The notes beneath the pieces were generated by a model. That model saw only the letters and a list, made by a program, of their open reading frames with translations, had not been told where the DNA came from and searched no databases. Positions 9,063-18,755 of a stretch of DNA of 34,035 nt are shown piece after piece (positions within the stretch are counted from its first letter, which is position 1; each line of letters opens with the position of its first letter). Location: NCBI GenBank assembly GCA_017577285.1, contig PITV01000004.1:1-34035 (forward strand), written 5' to 3'. The position numbers and the translations under genes are program-made. The stretch comes from Clostridiales bacterium (GTDB lineage Bacteria; Bacillota; Clostridia; Christensenellales; Aristaeellaceae).

Positions 9063-9914
9063 ATGAACACGGTCTGGTCGGAACATGTGCAGGGAATACA
9101 GACGCTTTATCTCAGCAGGAAACTCCGGTTTGATGACCGCTTTTTTGAACAGTATGACAGGATTTTCCGTCTGGACCGGCACGCGAAAATGAAGATCCTG
9201 GAGATCGGATGCGGTCCCGGAGCATTGGCGGAAGCCCTCCGCGGATGGTATCCTGAGGCGGAGATCACCGCTGTCGACCGGGACGCGGGGTTCCTCGTCT
9301 TCGCGAAAGAGCATATCCCGGGCGTGACATTTACGGAGGGGGACGTAACGGCGCTTCCCTTTGAGGACGGGACCTTTGATGCCGTTATCTCCAATACCGT
9401 GCAGGAGCATGTGGAACCCGGCGCCTTTTGGGGCGAGCAGAAACGGGTGCTGAAACCGGGCGGGGTATGTCTCTGTCTCTCCGGCAGACGCGGCATCAGC
9501 TGCACCGCGCCCTGCCTGGAAAGAACTGAAAAGGAAGCAGCATACTGGAACAGATGCCCCGACTGGAAGGAGGAACTGGAACAGTATAACGTATGCCGGT
9601 ACCCGATGACGGAAGCCGGTATTCCTCAGTCCATGGCGGAGCATGGTTTCGTGAACGTGACAACAGGATACGCAGTGATCGATCTGACCCCGGATGATCC
9701 GAAGTATCCGCCCGAAACGGCGGAAATGATGTTCGAGGCCATGCGTCAGAATGATATCGAGGCTGCCCGGCGGTATTTTTCCGGGCAGGAACTGCAGGAA
9801 GTACTCTCTCTTGTGAATGCACGTTTTGATGAGAGGGCGCGGCTGTACAGGTGCGGCATGAAGCAGTGGGACACGACCGTTTCGGTCACCATGATCCTCC
9901 GCGGCACTGCCTGA
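9063..9914 (+). CDS. class I SAM-dependent methyltransferase
   Basis: ILEIGCGPGALAEAL motif I, AVDRD, GTFDAVISNTVQEHV, RVLKPGGVCLCL. Confidence 0.87.
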   Translation: MNTVWSEHVQGIQTLYLSRKLRFDDRFFEQYDRIFRLDRHAKMKILEIGCGPGALAEALRGWYPEAEITAVDRDAGFLVFAKEHIPGVTFTEGDVTALPFEDGTFDAVISNTVQEHVEPGAFWGEQKRVLKPGGVCLCLSGRRGISCTAPCLERTEKEAAYWNRCPDWKEELEQYNVCRYPMTEAGIPQSMAEHGFVNVTTGYAVIDLTPDDPKYPPETAEMMFEAMRQNDIEAARRYFSGQELQEVLSLVNARFDERARLYRCGMKQWDTTVSVTMILRGTA

Positions 9915-9970
9915 GACGGTATATGACGGATGTATAAGAAAAATGTGAATGCACGGAGGTGGCAGATGGT

Positions 9971-10666
9971 ATGATCAGGGCAGTGATATTCGACATGTTT
10001 GAAACGCTGGTCTCGCTGTTTGCCTGTGAAAGGAAATACAGGTACGGCGGACGGCAGATCGCTGCCGACGCCGGTATCGACATCCCCCGTTTCTATGAGA
10101 TCTGGCATGCCACGGAAGATGAAAGGACCTGCGGGAAACTGACCTTTGAGGAAGTGATCGAGCGGATCCTGAAGGTCAACGGCTGTTACTCCGGTGAGAT
10201 GATGAAAAAGATCTCTGAAAAAAGGAGAACCGGCATCCGGTGCGCCTTTGACAATCCGCACCCTCAGATCATCCCCATGATGGAGGAATTGAAGGAGAAC
10301 GGCATAAAGATCGCTCTCATCACCAACTGCTACTTTGAGGAGCGGGAAGTGATGCGGGATACGGCTCTATTTAAATATTTCGATGTGGCCTGCCTGTCCT
10401 GCGAATGCGGCATCATGAAGCCGGACAGGAGGATCTTCGACCAGTGTCTGGAACGGCTGGGAGTCCTGCCCGGGGAATGCCTGTACATCGGTGACGGCGG
10501 AAGCCGGGAGCTGGAGACGGCAGAGGAGGCCGGCATGCACCCCCTGCAGGCGGCGTGGTATCTGGAGAAAGATGCCGGTCAGCCGGTGGGCGTGCTGGAA
10601 GCATATGAACAGCTGGAAGCGCCTATGGATACAGTGAAAAAGGTGCTGTCGCTGAACAGAATGTGA
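9971..10666 (+). CDS. HAD family hydrolase
   Basis: IRAVIFDMFETL motif I, ALITN motif II, CECGIMKPDRRIF motif III, YIGDGGSRELETAEEAGM motif IV. Start chosen at ATG 9971. Confidence 0.87.
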   Translation: MIRAVIFDMFETLVSLFACERKYRYGGRQIAADAGIDIPRFYEIWHATEDERTCGKLTFEEVIERILKVNGCYSGEMMKKISEKRRTGIRCAFDNPHPQIIPMMEELKENGIKIALITNCYFEEREVMRDTALFKYFDVACLSCECGIMKPDRRIFDQCLERLGVLPGECLYIGDGGSRELETAEEAGMHPLQAAWYLEKDAGQPVGVLEAYEQLEAPMDTVKKVLSLNRM

Positions 10667-10692
10667 TTTGATCGAAAAGGAATGATTGCCGT

Positions 10693-11163
10693 ATGGAAAA
10701 CAACTGGAACATTTCTCCTGCGTGCCCGGAGCAGGCGGAGGAGATCGACAGGATCGTCAGCAGCACTATCAAAGATGTGTACCCGAAGTATTACCGGGAT
10801 GAGGTGGTGGATTTCTTCCTGAAACTGCACTGCCTTGAAAACATCCGGAAGGATATTGCCGCCGGAAACACCTATGTGATCGGGCGGGACGGCAGGATCC
10901 TTGGAACAGGCACCATTGACGGAAACCACATCAACAGGGTGTATGTGCTGCCGGAATGTCAGGGCACCGGCATCGGCTCCGCAATGATGACGTTCCTGGA
11001 GCGTGAGATCATAAAGGAATATGATCATACCGAGGTGGATGCCTCCCTGCCCGCGGGTGAATTCTACCGGCGCCGGGGTTATGTGCAGGTGGAACACAGG
11101 GAGCATCATCTGGCAGGCGGAAAGATCCTTTCCTATGAGATCATGCGAAAGGCCGCACCGTGA
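10693..11163 (+). CDS. GNAT family N-acetyltransferase
   Basis: INRVYVLPECQGTGIGSAMMTFLE; FYRRRGYVQVEH. Confidence 0.86.
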   Translation: MENNWNISPACPEQAEEIDRIVSSTIKDVYPKYYRDEVVDFFLKLHCLENIRKDIAAGNTYVIGRDGRILGTGTIDGNHINRVYVLPECQGTGIGSAMMTFLEREIIKEYDHTEVDASLPAGEFYRRRGYVQVEHREHHLAGGKILSYEIMRKAAP

Positions 11164-11199
11164 TCCGCAGACAGGCGCCGGGGAAAAAAGATACAGGAA

Positions 11200-11222
11200 G
11201 ACAGGCCGGATGCGGGCCTGTC
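11200..11222 (+). terminator. hairpin, weak terminator candidate
   Basis: gacaggcc...ggcctgtc perfect 8-bp stem; poor T tract. Confidence 0.4.
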
Positions 11223-11371
11223 TCTTCACTTTTGGAACTGTTTGTGGCATAATAGCAGACAGAGGATGACCTGAACGAAAGAGATGACCGGCTGTGTGCG
11301 GGGGTGTGCCGCGTAAGCGGTCCCCGGCCTGTGCCGGAAAAGTAAAATAAAGGATAAGGGGGCGGGAAAAT

Positions 11372-12085
11372 ATGCCGGAAAAACGCGGCAGGCTGACCGC
11401 AAGGGGATTTCTGATCGACTATCTGCTGAGCATCGGCATTGAACTGGTGATCCTGTTCGCGCTGATGGGGTTCTGTTCACTGTTCATATACAGGGGCGCG
11501 CTCATCGGGGCGGAAGAACTTGTGGGGAGCGAGATGTCCTCCCCGACGCTGGGGCGGCTGATCTATATGATCCTGTCCTTTGTCCTTGCGGCGGGGCTGT
11601 GCGTAGCAGCATCGCTTTGCGCGAAGAAGGGAAAGGACGTGTTTGCCTTCTGGGCCGGTTTCGCTTCCGGTATTTTCCTGTGGCAGGCGGCGGGGGAAGA
11701 GGCATGGCATTTCGCGGTCGGCGGCATCCATTTTGTGCAGCTGGAAAGCATCGCGGCGTTCCCCGTTGTCATCCTGTTTGCCGGGCTGATCATATACGGC
11801 TGGCGCCGCCGCGCCTTTGACTGGGGCGTGTGGATCACGCTGATCTCCTTTGCCTGCAACTGGATCGGTCATTATGTCACGGTGGGTCTGTACCCCTTCG
11901 TTCAGGATCTCACCGGCAGCCGGGCATGGAATGTGGGCGCGGGCTGCGCCGGCGGCGGCATCATGTTCATCCTCAGCATCCTCTATCTGCTCACTCATGC
12001 CGGCACCCGCAAGGGAAGGATGTTTGCCTCTGTGCTCACCTACATCGCTATCGGGATCACCGCGCTGAGCGTTATTGACGGCTGA
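11372..12085 (+). CDS. hypothetical multi-pass membrane protein
   Basis: ATG after AAGGGGG. About seven hydrophobic segments; no family recognised. Confidence 0.75.
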   Translation: MPEKRGRLTARGFLIDYLLSIGIELVILFALMGFCSLFIYRGALIGAEELVGSEMSSPTLGRLIYMILSFVLAAGLCVAASLCAKKGKDVFAFWAGFASGIFLWQAAGEEAWHFAVGGIHFVQLESIAAFPVVILFAGLIIYGWRRRAFDWGVWITLISFACNWIGHYVTVGLYPFVQDLTGSRAWNVGAGCAGGGIMFILSILYLLTHAGTRKGRMFASVLTYIAIGITALSVIDG

Positions 12086-12102
12086 GAAAGGAACAGCGGT
12101 CT

Positions 12103-12903
12103 ATGTCAAACATGTCAGACAGATCGATCCTGGAGGAGCAGTACAGGGGCACCTCCAATCTTTGGATCCGCAAAAGTCTGCACGAAAAGTACAGCGTCAA
12201 TCCGGTGGGATTTCAGAAGTGGATCTTTGACCAGTATCCTTTCCGGCCCGGCATGAGGATACTGGAGCTGGGAAGCGGCGGGGGCGAAATCTGGGAATAC
12301 TTCACGAATGACGCGTCCCTTATGAAAAGCGGCATAGAGATCATCCTGTCAGATATTTCCGGGGGGATGACGGAGCATCTGCGGCGTCGCTTCGCGGCCC
12401 CCGTGTTTTCGGTGGAAAGGATCGACATACTGGATATCCCGTACGCGGATGAGACTTTTGATCTGGTCATCGCCAATTCCATGCTGTACCATGTGGAGGA
12501 CGTGGACGCCGCCATCGCCGAAGTGAGACGGGTGCTGAAAAAGGACGGCCTGTTCTTCGCGGCCACCATCGGGATCCACGGCATGACGGAATACCTTGAT
12601 CGCGCGCTGGATGAGCTCGGCATTCCGTATGATCTGCAGGCCGCGGCCTCCTTCACCCTGCAGAACGGGGCGGAACTGCTGGAAAAGCGGTTCGCGCGGG
12701 TGGAACGGCGGGATTACGCGGACGCGCTGAAGATCACGGATGTGGAGGATTATCTGGACTACATTTATACCATGTCCTCGCTGAACGGGATCGACCCGGA
12801 AAGACGGGACGAACTGCGCCGGTATTTCACCGGAAGGATGACGGACGGATATCTGTACATCCCCAAGGAGAACGGAACCTTCATCGCCGGCGGTATCAGG
12901 TGA
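12103..12903 (+). CDS. class I SAM-dependent methyltransferase
   Basis: RILELGSGGGEIWEYF, IEIILSDISGGM, ETFDLVIANSMLYHVEDVDAAIAEVRRVLKKDGLFF. Confidence 0.87.
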   Translation: MSNMSDRSILEEQYRGTSNLWIRKSLHEKYSVNPVGFQKWIFDQYPFRPGMRILELGSGGGEIWEYFTNDASLMKSGIEIILSDISGGMTEHLRRRFAAPVFSVERIDILDIPYADETFDLVIANSMLYHVEDVDAAIAEVRRVLKKDGLFFAATIGIHGMTEYLDRALDELGIPYDLQAAASFTLQNGAELLEKRFARVERRDYADALKITDVEDYLDYIYTMSSLNGIDPERRDELRRYFTGRMTDGYLYIPKENGTFIAGGIR

Positions 12904-12935
12904 CGCCCTGCTGTTCCGGATATATTTCTTTCCAA

Positions 12936-12960
12936 AGAGCCGCCCTCCGGCGGCTTTTTT
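12936..12960 (+). terminator. Rho-independent terminator
   Basis: gccgcc-ctcc-ggcggc followed by TTTTTT. Confidence 0.85.
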
Positions 12961-12975
12961 GCTGTAAAGCAGTGA

Positions 12976-13005
12976 TTGCAAGGGAATAAACGCCCGTGAT
13001 ATAAT
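12976..13005 (+). promoter_or_regulatory. sigma-A-type promoter upstream of the oxidoreductase
   Basis: TTGCAA - 18 nt - TATAAT. Confidence 0.7.
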
Positions 13006-13184
13006 GTATACAAACTGGAATTCAGGGAGAACAGGGAACTGTCCTTCGGCAGATGCGGGGAAATGAGGAGTTTCAATGAACTGTATGACGGACTGCGGAA
13101 GATCGAATGAGAAGCAGTTCGGGCGGTGATACGGAGCGGGCAGGGCCGTTTGGAACACAGCGGCCCGCGGGAAGGAGAATGATC

Positions 13185-14162
13185 GTGGTCAAAATGGGGA
13201 TCATCGGCACCGGCAGGATCGTGGACCGGGTGATGACCGATATGTGCAACGCGGAAAGAATCGAACTGACTGCCATCGCGTCCCGCAGCGCGGAACGGGC
13301 GAAGGCGGCGGCGGAAAAATACGGCATACCCCGGGCATACGGAAGCTATGAGGAACTGGCGGAGGATCCGGATGTGGAGCTGGTGTACATTGCCACGCCC
13401 CATTCCTGCCATATGGAAAACGCGATCCTGATGATGGAGCACGGCAAGCATGTTCTCTGCGAGAAAGCGATGGCGGTGAATGACGCCGAGGTCAGGGCCA
13501 TGATCAGCTGCGCAAGGAAAAACGGGGTGTTCCTCATGGAAGCCATGTGGACCCGGTTCATGCCCGCCATGAAAAAAGCCAGGGATATGGCGGAAAAAGG
13601 CCTCTTCCGTGATATACGGCATGTGTGCGGAAATTTCTCCTATCCGGGGAAATATGATGAGAGCGACCGCGTATACGCGAAGGAAACGGCGGGCGGCGCC
13701 CTGCTGGATCTGGGCGTGTACACCCTGATGGGGATCACCGGGTTTCTGGGCTGGAAGCCGGAAAAGGTGACGGGTTATGCCGTTAAGGCGCCCAACGGGG
13801 TGGATATGCGCATGAGCGTGCAGATGATCTATCCCTCCGGCGCCACCGCCCAGTTCTTCTGCGGCATGGACGCCGAGGCGGATCAGCGGATGACGGTGTA
13901 CGGACAGGACGGATATCTGGAGATCCCGGATTTCTGGCATCCCGTAAAACTTATCCTGCACAGGCCCGGCGGAAAGACGGAGACCTTCGATTTTCAGCCG
14001 GAAAACGAGGGACATCATTACGAGTTCGATCACGCGGCGGAATGCATCGAAAAGGGCATGACAGAATCGCCGCTCGTTCCGCTGGAGGAGAGCCTGGCGG
14101 TGAGCGGGATCAGCACCCGGCTGCGAAGGGAAGCGGGGATCCTCTATCCCATGGATCTCTGA
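13185..14162 (+). CDS. Gfo/Idh/MocA family oxidoreductase
   Basis: MGIIGTGRIVDRVM Rossmann motif, YIATPHSCHMENAILMMEHGKHVLCEKAMAVN, GGALLDLGVYTLMG. GTG 13185 is spaced 7 nt after AAGGAG; ATG 13194 is the alternative. Confidence 0.9.
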   Translation: MVKMGIIGTGRIVDRVMTDMCNAERIELTAIASRSAERAKAAAEKYGIPRAYGSYEELAEDPDVELVYIATPHSCHMENAILMMEHGKHVLCEKAMAVNDAEVRAMISCARKNGVFLMEAMWTRFMPAMKKARDMAEKGLFRDIRHVCGNFSYPGKYDESDRVYAKETAGGALLDLGVYTLMGITGFLGWKPEKVTGYAVKAPNGVDMRMSVQMIYPSGATAQFFCGMDAEADQRMTVYGQDGYLEIPDFWHPVKLILHRPGGKTETFDFQPENEGHHYEFDHAAECIEKGMTESPLVPLEESLAVSGISTRLRREAGILYPMDL

Positions 14163-14236
14163 GCATCATTCACCTTATATATTCGGTCGGCTGACCGCGA
14201 AAAATTCACCGGACGGGATCCGGGAGGAAGAGTAAA

Positions 14237-15454
14237 ATGTTCAAAAAGATCAAAGAAACATTCCGGAAGGATTCGAGCTGGAAGATGTTCCTGCTCTCGA
14301 TCCTGGTGACGGGCATCGGCTACGGCCTGTACAAGGGATTGCTGGACAACTACCTGTCCGAGGCTGTGCAGCTGGGCGAGTTTGACCGGGGCATCGCGGA
14401 GTTTTTCCGCGAGATCCCGGGACTGCTGCTGATCTTCATCCTGATGGCGCTGAGCATGTACTCCGCGGAGCGCATCTACAAGATCGGCGCGGTCATCATG
14501 CTGTGCGGCATGGTGATGGTTTCCGCGGTGCCTGCCAACAAGGTGCTGGTGATCCTTGCCATGAGCGTGTATTCTCTGGGCGAGCACATCCAGCTGGGCA
14601 TGAAAAGCACGCTTTCGCTGGAATATTCCGTGACCGGGCAGGGCGGAAAAGCGCTGGGATACCAGAATTCCACCAGCAATATCGGCACGCTTTTCGGCTA
14701 CGCGGTCATCATCGGCGTTTTCGCCCTCATCGGCAGGGAAACAGAAAAGCCCTTCCGGCCCTTCTTCATGGCGGCATCGGTGCTGATCGGCGCCGGTATG
14801 CTCATCACGTTCAGGATCAGGGGAAACAGCGCCACGGATAAGAACAACAGGCGCTTCTATTTCCGGAAGAAATTCACGAAGTATTACATGCTGGAGGTAT
14901 TTTACGGCGCCCGCAAGCAGGTGTTCTTCACCTTCGGGCCCTACGCCCTGATCAGGGTTTACGGCGCCACGCCCGAGGTCATCAGCCTGCTGTTTGCCGT
15001 ATCCGCGATCTGCTGCTATTTCCTGTCGCCTGTGGTGGGAAGCATCATCGACAGGATCGGCTACAAAAAGGTGATGGTGGCGGATACCCTCATCCTAGTC
15101 ATCGTGTGCTTCTTCTACGGCTTTGCCAAGGATATCTTCCCCATGGGCGTGGCCATGGTCGTGTGCTGTGTCAACTATGTGCTGGATTCCATCATTTCGC
15201 TGGCGTCCATGGCATCCAATGTGTATGTGCAGGATATCTCCGACAGCCCGGAGGAGACCCGCGCCACCATTTCCACCGGCATTTCGGTGAACCACCTGAT
15301 CACGGTGTTCATCGCCCTCTTCGGCGGCTGGGTGTGGCAGGCGCTGGGGATCGAGACCCTGTTCATCCTCTCCGCGATCCTGGGCCTGTGCAACAGCGCT
15401 TATGCCGCCACCATCAGAACGGGCGGGAAGTGTCGGACGGCCGCGGATAAATAA
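14237..15454 (+). CDS. MFS transporter
   Basis: About 12 TM segments; GSIIDRIGYKKVMVADT is an MFS cytoplasmic-loop motif. Confidence 0.82.
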   Translation: MFKKIKETFRKDSSWKMFLLSILVTGIGYGLYKGLLDNYLSEAVQLGEFDRGIAEFFREIPGLLLIFILMALSMYSAERIYKIGAVIMLCGMVMVSAVPANKVLVILAMSVYSLGEHIQLGMKSTLSLEYSVTGQGGKALGYQNSTSNIGTLFGYAVIIGVFALIGRETEKPFRPFFMAASVLIGAGMLITFRIRGNSATDKNNRRFYFRKKFTKYYMLEVFYGARKQVFFTFGPYALIRVYGATPEVISLLFAVSAICCYFLSPVVGSIIDRIGYKKVMVADTLILVIVCFFYGFAKDIFPMGVAMVVCCVNYVLDSIISLASMASNVYVQDISDSPEETRATISTGISVNHLITVFIALFGGWVWQALGIETLFILSAILGLCNSAYAATIRTGGKCRTAADK

Positions 15455-15474
15455 CGGCGGATACGGAGGTCATT

Positions 15475-16116
15475 ATGAAAAACGGAAAACAGCCCGACCC
15501 GGGCGTACTGTATCCGGTCCCGGGATATGATAAGGAGATCTATGTGAAGCCCGCCGTGGAAAATCCCAACATTCAGGTGGGCGATTTCACCTACATCGCG
15601 GACAGCGATTTTGAAAGCCATGTAAAGCATTTCTACCCCTGGATCGGCGATAAGCTGATCATCGGCAGGTTCTGCCAGATCGCTGCCGGGGTGCAGTTTG
15701 TGATGAACGGCGCTAATCACCAGATGAACTGCGTGTCCACCTTCCCCTTTTATACGCTGGAGGGCTGGAATATGGCTCCGCCGGCCATGGCGGACCTGCC
15801 GTACAGGGGCGATACCGTTATCGGGAATGATGTGTGGATCGGTCAGAACGCCGTCATCATGCCGGGCGTGCATATCGGGGACGGTGCCATTATCGGCGCG
15901 CAGAGCGTGGTGGCGGCCTGCGTTGAACCCTATACCATCGTGGCGGGAAACCCCGCGAAGCCCGTCCGCAGGCGTTTCGATGAGGAATTGACCGCTCTTT
16001 TGCTCAAATGGAAATGGTGGGACAAGAGTATTGATGAGATCGATGCCCTGATCCCCGTCCTCACGAGCGGCGATCTGGAGAAAGTGAAGCAGGCGATCAT
16101 CAGCGATATGGGCTGA
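15475..16116 (+). CDS. CatB/Vat-like hexapeptide-repeat O-acetyltransferase
   Basis: GDFTYIAD, IGRFCQIAAGVQFVMNGANHQMN, IGNDVWIGQNAVIMPGVHIGDGAIIGAQSVV, VAGNPAKPVRRRF. Confidence 0.88.
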   Translation: MKNGKQPDPGVLYPVPGYDKEIYVKPAVENPNIQVGDFTYIADSDFESHVKHFYPWIGDKLIIGRFCQIAAGVQFVMNGANHQMNCVSTFPFYTLEGWNMAPPAMADLPYRGDTVIGNDVWIGQNAVIMPGVHIGDGAIIGAQSVVAACVEPYTIVAGNPAKPVRRRFDEELTALLLKWKWWDKSIDEIDALIPVLTSGDLEKVKQAIISDMG

Positions 16117-16161
16117 TATCAGCCGGGGAACGGTTTGGACCACGCGGGGAGGAGATAAGTT

Positions 16162-17040
16162 ATGCTGAAGAGGATTCCGGAGAACGAGGCCGGCCGGTAT
16201 ATTGATCCCGCCTATGAACTGGCGCTGGATCAGACCCGATCCGCCTATCCGACATACGCGGACGGGATCAAGACAAAGGATGAATTTGCCGCCTCCTTTC
16301 TTGAGGCGGCCGGCGGGGAGAACGATGAGCTCCTGCTGTTTGAGCAGGATGGAAAGACCGCCGGGTTCATTCAGTTTTACACGATCCCGGAGGAGCACTA
16401 TCTGCAGCTGGTGATGTTCAGCATCAGCGGGGATACAGGGCGGGCCTTTGATGAACTGACGGAACTGCTGGAAAGAGAATACCCGGCATATGACCTGTAT
16501 TTCGGCTTTCCGGCCTGCAACAGGGACGCGGTCGCCTGCCTGGAGAACGCGAAAAACGGGTTTGAGCGGCTGGAAGCCTCCTTCAATGACTGCATCCTGC
16601 TGCCGGGGCTTGAAAGGACGCCTCCGGACGGTCATGTGATCCCCGTTGACCGGCAGAATTTCGATCTGTTCAGAAAACTCCATACCTGGACAGAGGAGGA
16701 AATGTACTGGACGGCGGAGCGGATCCTGGAGGCCTTCGAACAGTGGACGGTGTTCGTGTACATGAAGGACGGCGGGCCGGCGGCGGCGATCTACTGCACC
16801 CCGGACGGGAACGGCGGGAGCGAGATATTCGGCACGGATTTCCGCAAGGGCCGTTATGACCGGGAAGTGTTCTGCGCGCTGCTCCGGGCGGTGATGAATG
16901 ACTGCATGGAGCGGGACATGAAGCACATCGTGTTCTTTGCTGAGCCGGAGGAGCAGGAGGCTGCGCTGGACTGCGGCTTCCGCTGCGTGGGGGAATATGT
17001 GTGCTATAAAAGATCCGCGGCCGGAAGCGCCGGCGCGTGA
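16162..17040 (+). CDS. acetyltransferase-like protein, possibly double-GNAT
   Basis: 292 aa, with GNAT-like N-terminal half (YELALDQTRSAYPTYADGI...GFIQFYTIPEEHYLQLVMFSI) and GNAT-like C-terminal half. Confidence 0.6.
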   Translation: MLKRIPENEAGRYIDPAYELALDQTRSAYPTYADGIKTKDEFAASFLEAAGGENDELLLFEQDGKTAGFIQFYTIPEEHYLQLVMFSISGDTGRAFDELTELLEREYPAYDLYFGFPACNRDAVACLENAKNGFERLEASFNDCILLPGLERTPPDGHVIPVDRQNFDLFRKLHTWTEEEMYWTAERILEAFEQWTVFVYMKDGGPAAAIYCTPDGNGGSEIFGTDFRKGRYDREVFCALLRAVMNDCMERDMKHIVFFAEPEEQEAALDCGFRCVGEYVCYKRSAAGSAGA

Positions 17041-17078
17041 GAGCGTATCTGCTTATCTGATCCGAGAGGGGGTATCCT

Positions 17079-17852
17079 GTGTTTGAGTGGGACGCGGCGC
17101 TTTACAGCCGCTTTCTGAAGGAGCGCACACAGCCGGCTGTTGATCTGGCCGTGAGGATCGATCTGAAAGAGCCCCGTACCGCCATCGATATCGGCTGCGG
17201 CCCCGGCAACAGCACGAAGGTGCTGGCCGACCGGTTTCCGGGAATACGGGTCACGGGCGCGGATATCTCGCAGAATATGATCGCGCTGGCGAAAAGGAAT
17301 TATCCGGAAATGGAGTTCATCTCTCTGGACGCGTCAAAGGATCTGGCGGGGATGAAGGAAAGATACGATATCGTTTTCTCCAGCGCCTGCATCCAGTGGA
17401 TCCCGGATCACCGCAGACTGATCCCCGGAATGATGGGCATCCTGAAGGCGGGCGGCGTGCTGGCGGTGCAGATGCCGGATAATTATTTCGAGCCCATCCA
17501 TCTCATTATCCGGGATGTGGCGGACAGCGCGAAATGGCGTGATCAGCTGGCGGATTCCCGTCAGCGGGAATTGTACAGCGAAGAGGATTATTTTGATATC
17601 CTGTCCGGGCAGACAGGGGAGTTCAGCCTCTGGAGAACGGTCTACATGCACCGGATGCCTTCCCATGAAAGCATTATGGACTGGTACCGCGGCACGGGCA
17701 TGCGCCCCTATCTGGACCGGCTGAATGAGACAGATGCCGCGGAATACGAAAAGGATGTGCTGGCGGAAGTGAGGAAGGCTTATCCTGTTCAGCCGAACGG
17801 GGAGATCCTGTTCCGTTTCCCGCGGCTGTTCTTCACGGCGAAAAAGGTATAA
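17079..17852 (+). CDS. trans-aconitate 2-methyltransferase-like SAM methyltransferase
   Basis: GTG start after GAGGGGG. TAIDIGCGPGNSTKVLADRFPGIRVTGADIS, FSSACIQWIPDH, GGVLAVQMPDN; Tam-like. Confidence 0.83.
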   Translation: MFEWDAALYSRFLKERTQPAVDLAVRIDLKEPRTAIDIGCGPGNSTKVLADRFPGIRVTGADISQNMIALAKRNYPEMEFISLDASKDLAGMKERYDIVFSSACIQWIPDHRRLIPGMMGILKAGGVLAVQMPDNYFEPIHLIIRDVADSAKWRDQLADSRQRELYSEEDYFDILSGQTGEFSLWRTVYMHRMPSHESIMDWYRGTGMRPYLDRLNETDAAEYEKDVLAEVRKAYPVQPNGEILFRFPRLFFTAKKV

Positions 17853-17904
17853 TCGGAAAAGTCGACCTTATAACCTTATAAATATTATGCAAGGGAAAAA
17901 TGCC

Positions 17905-18225
17905 ATGAGCACGAGAGAAGAGATTGTAAAGCGTTTTTATGATCAGATCGATGAGGATGCCCGACTGAAGAAATCCCGCTACGGGCAGCTGGAGTATGCC
18001 GCCGCCATGAGTTATATCCGCCGCTTTGCCGGAAAGGGCGCGAAGGTGCTGGAAATCGGCGCCGGCACGGGCAGATATTCCATCGCCCTGGCGAAAGAGG
18101 GCAAGGATGTGACGGCTGTGGAGTTGGTGCAGAGCAATCTGGATGTGCTGCGCAGGAACAGCGCGGTCCTGGAAAACGCAAATCACCTGCTGTACATCTG
18201 CCGCAAAAAGGAAAGGACGCTTTGA
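17905..18225 (+). pseudogene. class I SAM methyltransferase with apparent internal deletion
   Basis: N-terminus with intact motif I (KVLEIGAGTGRYSIALAKEGKDVTAVELVQSNLDVLRRN) runs straight into HLLYICRKKERTL, which resembles a methyltransferase C-terminal strand; only about 106 aa. Confidence 0.6.
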
Positions 18226-18708
18226 ATGGATAAGCAAACAGATGCCGGGAAAGAGGAACAGTATATGCAGGAGCGCCGCCGCAGTGTGGCCGTCGTCACC
18301 CGCGGCGGGATGGTGCTGATGGAGAAGGTGTTCTGTTTCGGACGCTTCTTCCATCTTCTGCCCGGAGGCGGTATCGAGCCGGGGGAGACGCCGGAGGAGG
18401 CGGCCCTTCGCGAGCTGAAGGAGGAGTGCGGCCTGGACGGGACGATCCTGCGTCCGCTGGCGGTGCAGTACAGGCGGCACGGCGCGGAGTATTCCTTTGA
18501 GGTGGCGATACCTGAGGATGCCGAGCCTGTGCTGGGCTATGACCCGGAGGAACCGGCGGATGCCCAGCCCCTGATGCAGGTGAAGTGGATGAGCCCGGAT
18601 GAACTCAGCGAGACCGACCGGGCTTTCCTGTGGTCCTTCGGGCTGCTGAATGTGGACGGGTTCTTTGAGCAGCTGAAAAAGAACAGCGGCGGGGAGGACG
18701 TCCAATGA
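18226..18708 (+). CDS. Nudix hydrolase
   Basis: LLPGGGIEPGETPEEAALRELKEECGLDG Nudix box. Confidence 0.92.
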   Translation: MDKQTDAGKEEQYMQERRRSVAVVTRGGMVLMEKVFCFGRFFHLLPGGGIEPGETPEEAALRELKEECGLDGTILRPLAVQYRRHGAEYSFEVAIPEDAEPVLGYDPEEPADAQPLMQVKWMSPDELSETDRAFLWSFGLLNVDGFFEQLKKNSGGEDVQ

Positions 18709-18755
18709 GCCGGATCCTGTGAAATATCGATAACGTGCCGCGAAGGAGATCGTGA

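Noticed and set aside
8316-9644. 442-aa minus-strand ORF
   Set aside because: Spans several well-supported + strand genes and a terminator; no recognisable motifs.
12765-14033. 422-aa minus-strand ORF
   Set aside because: Antisense to the methyltransferase end and the Gfo/Idh/MocA gene; no domain signature.
15400-16926. 508-aa minus-strand ORF
   Set aside because: Antisense to the CatB-like and GNAT-like genes; shadow ORF.
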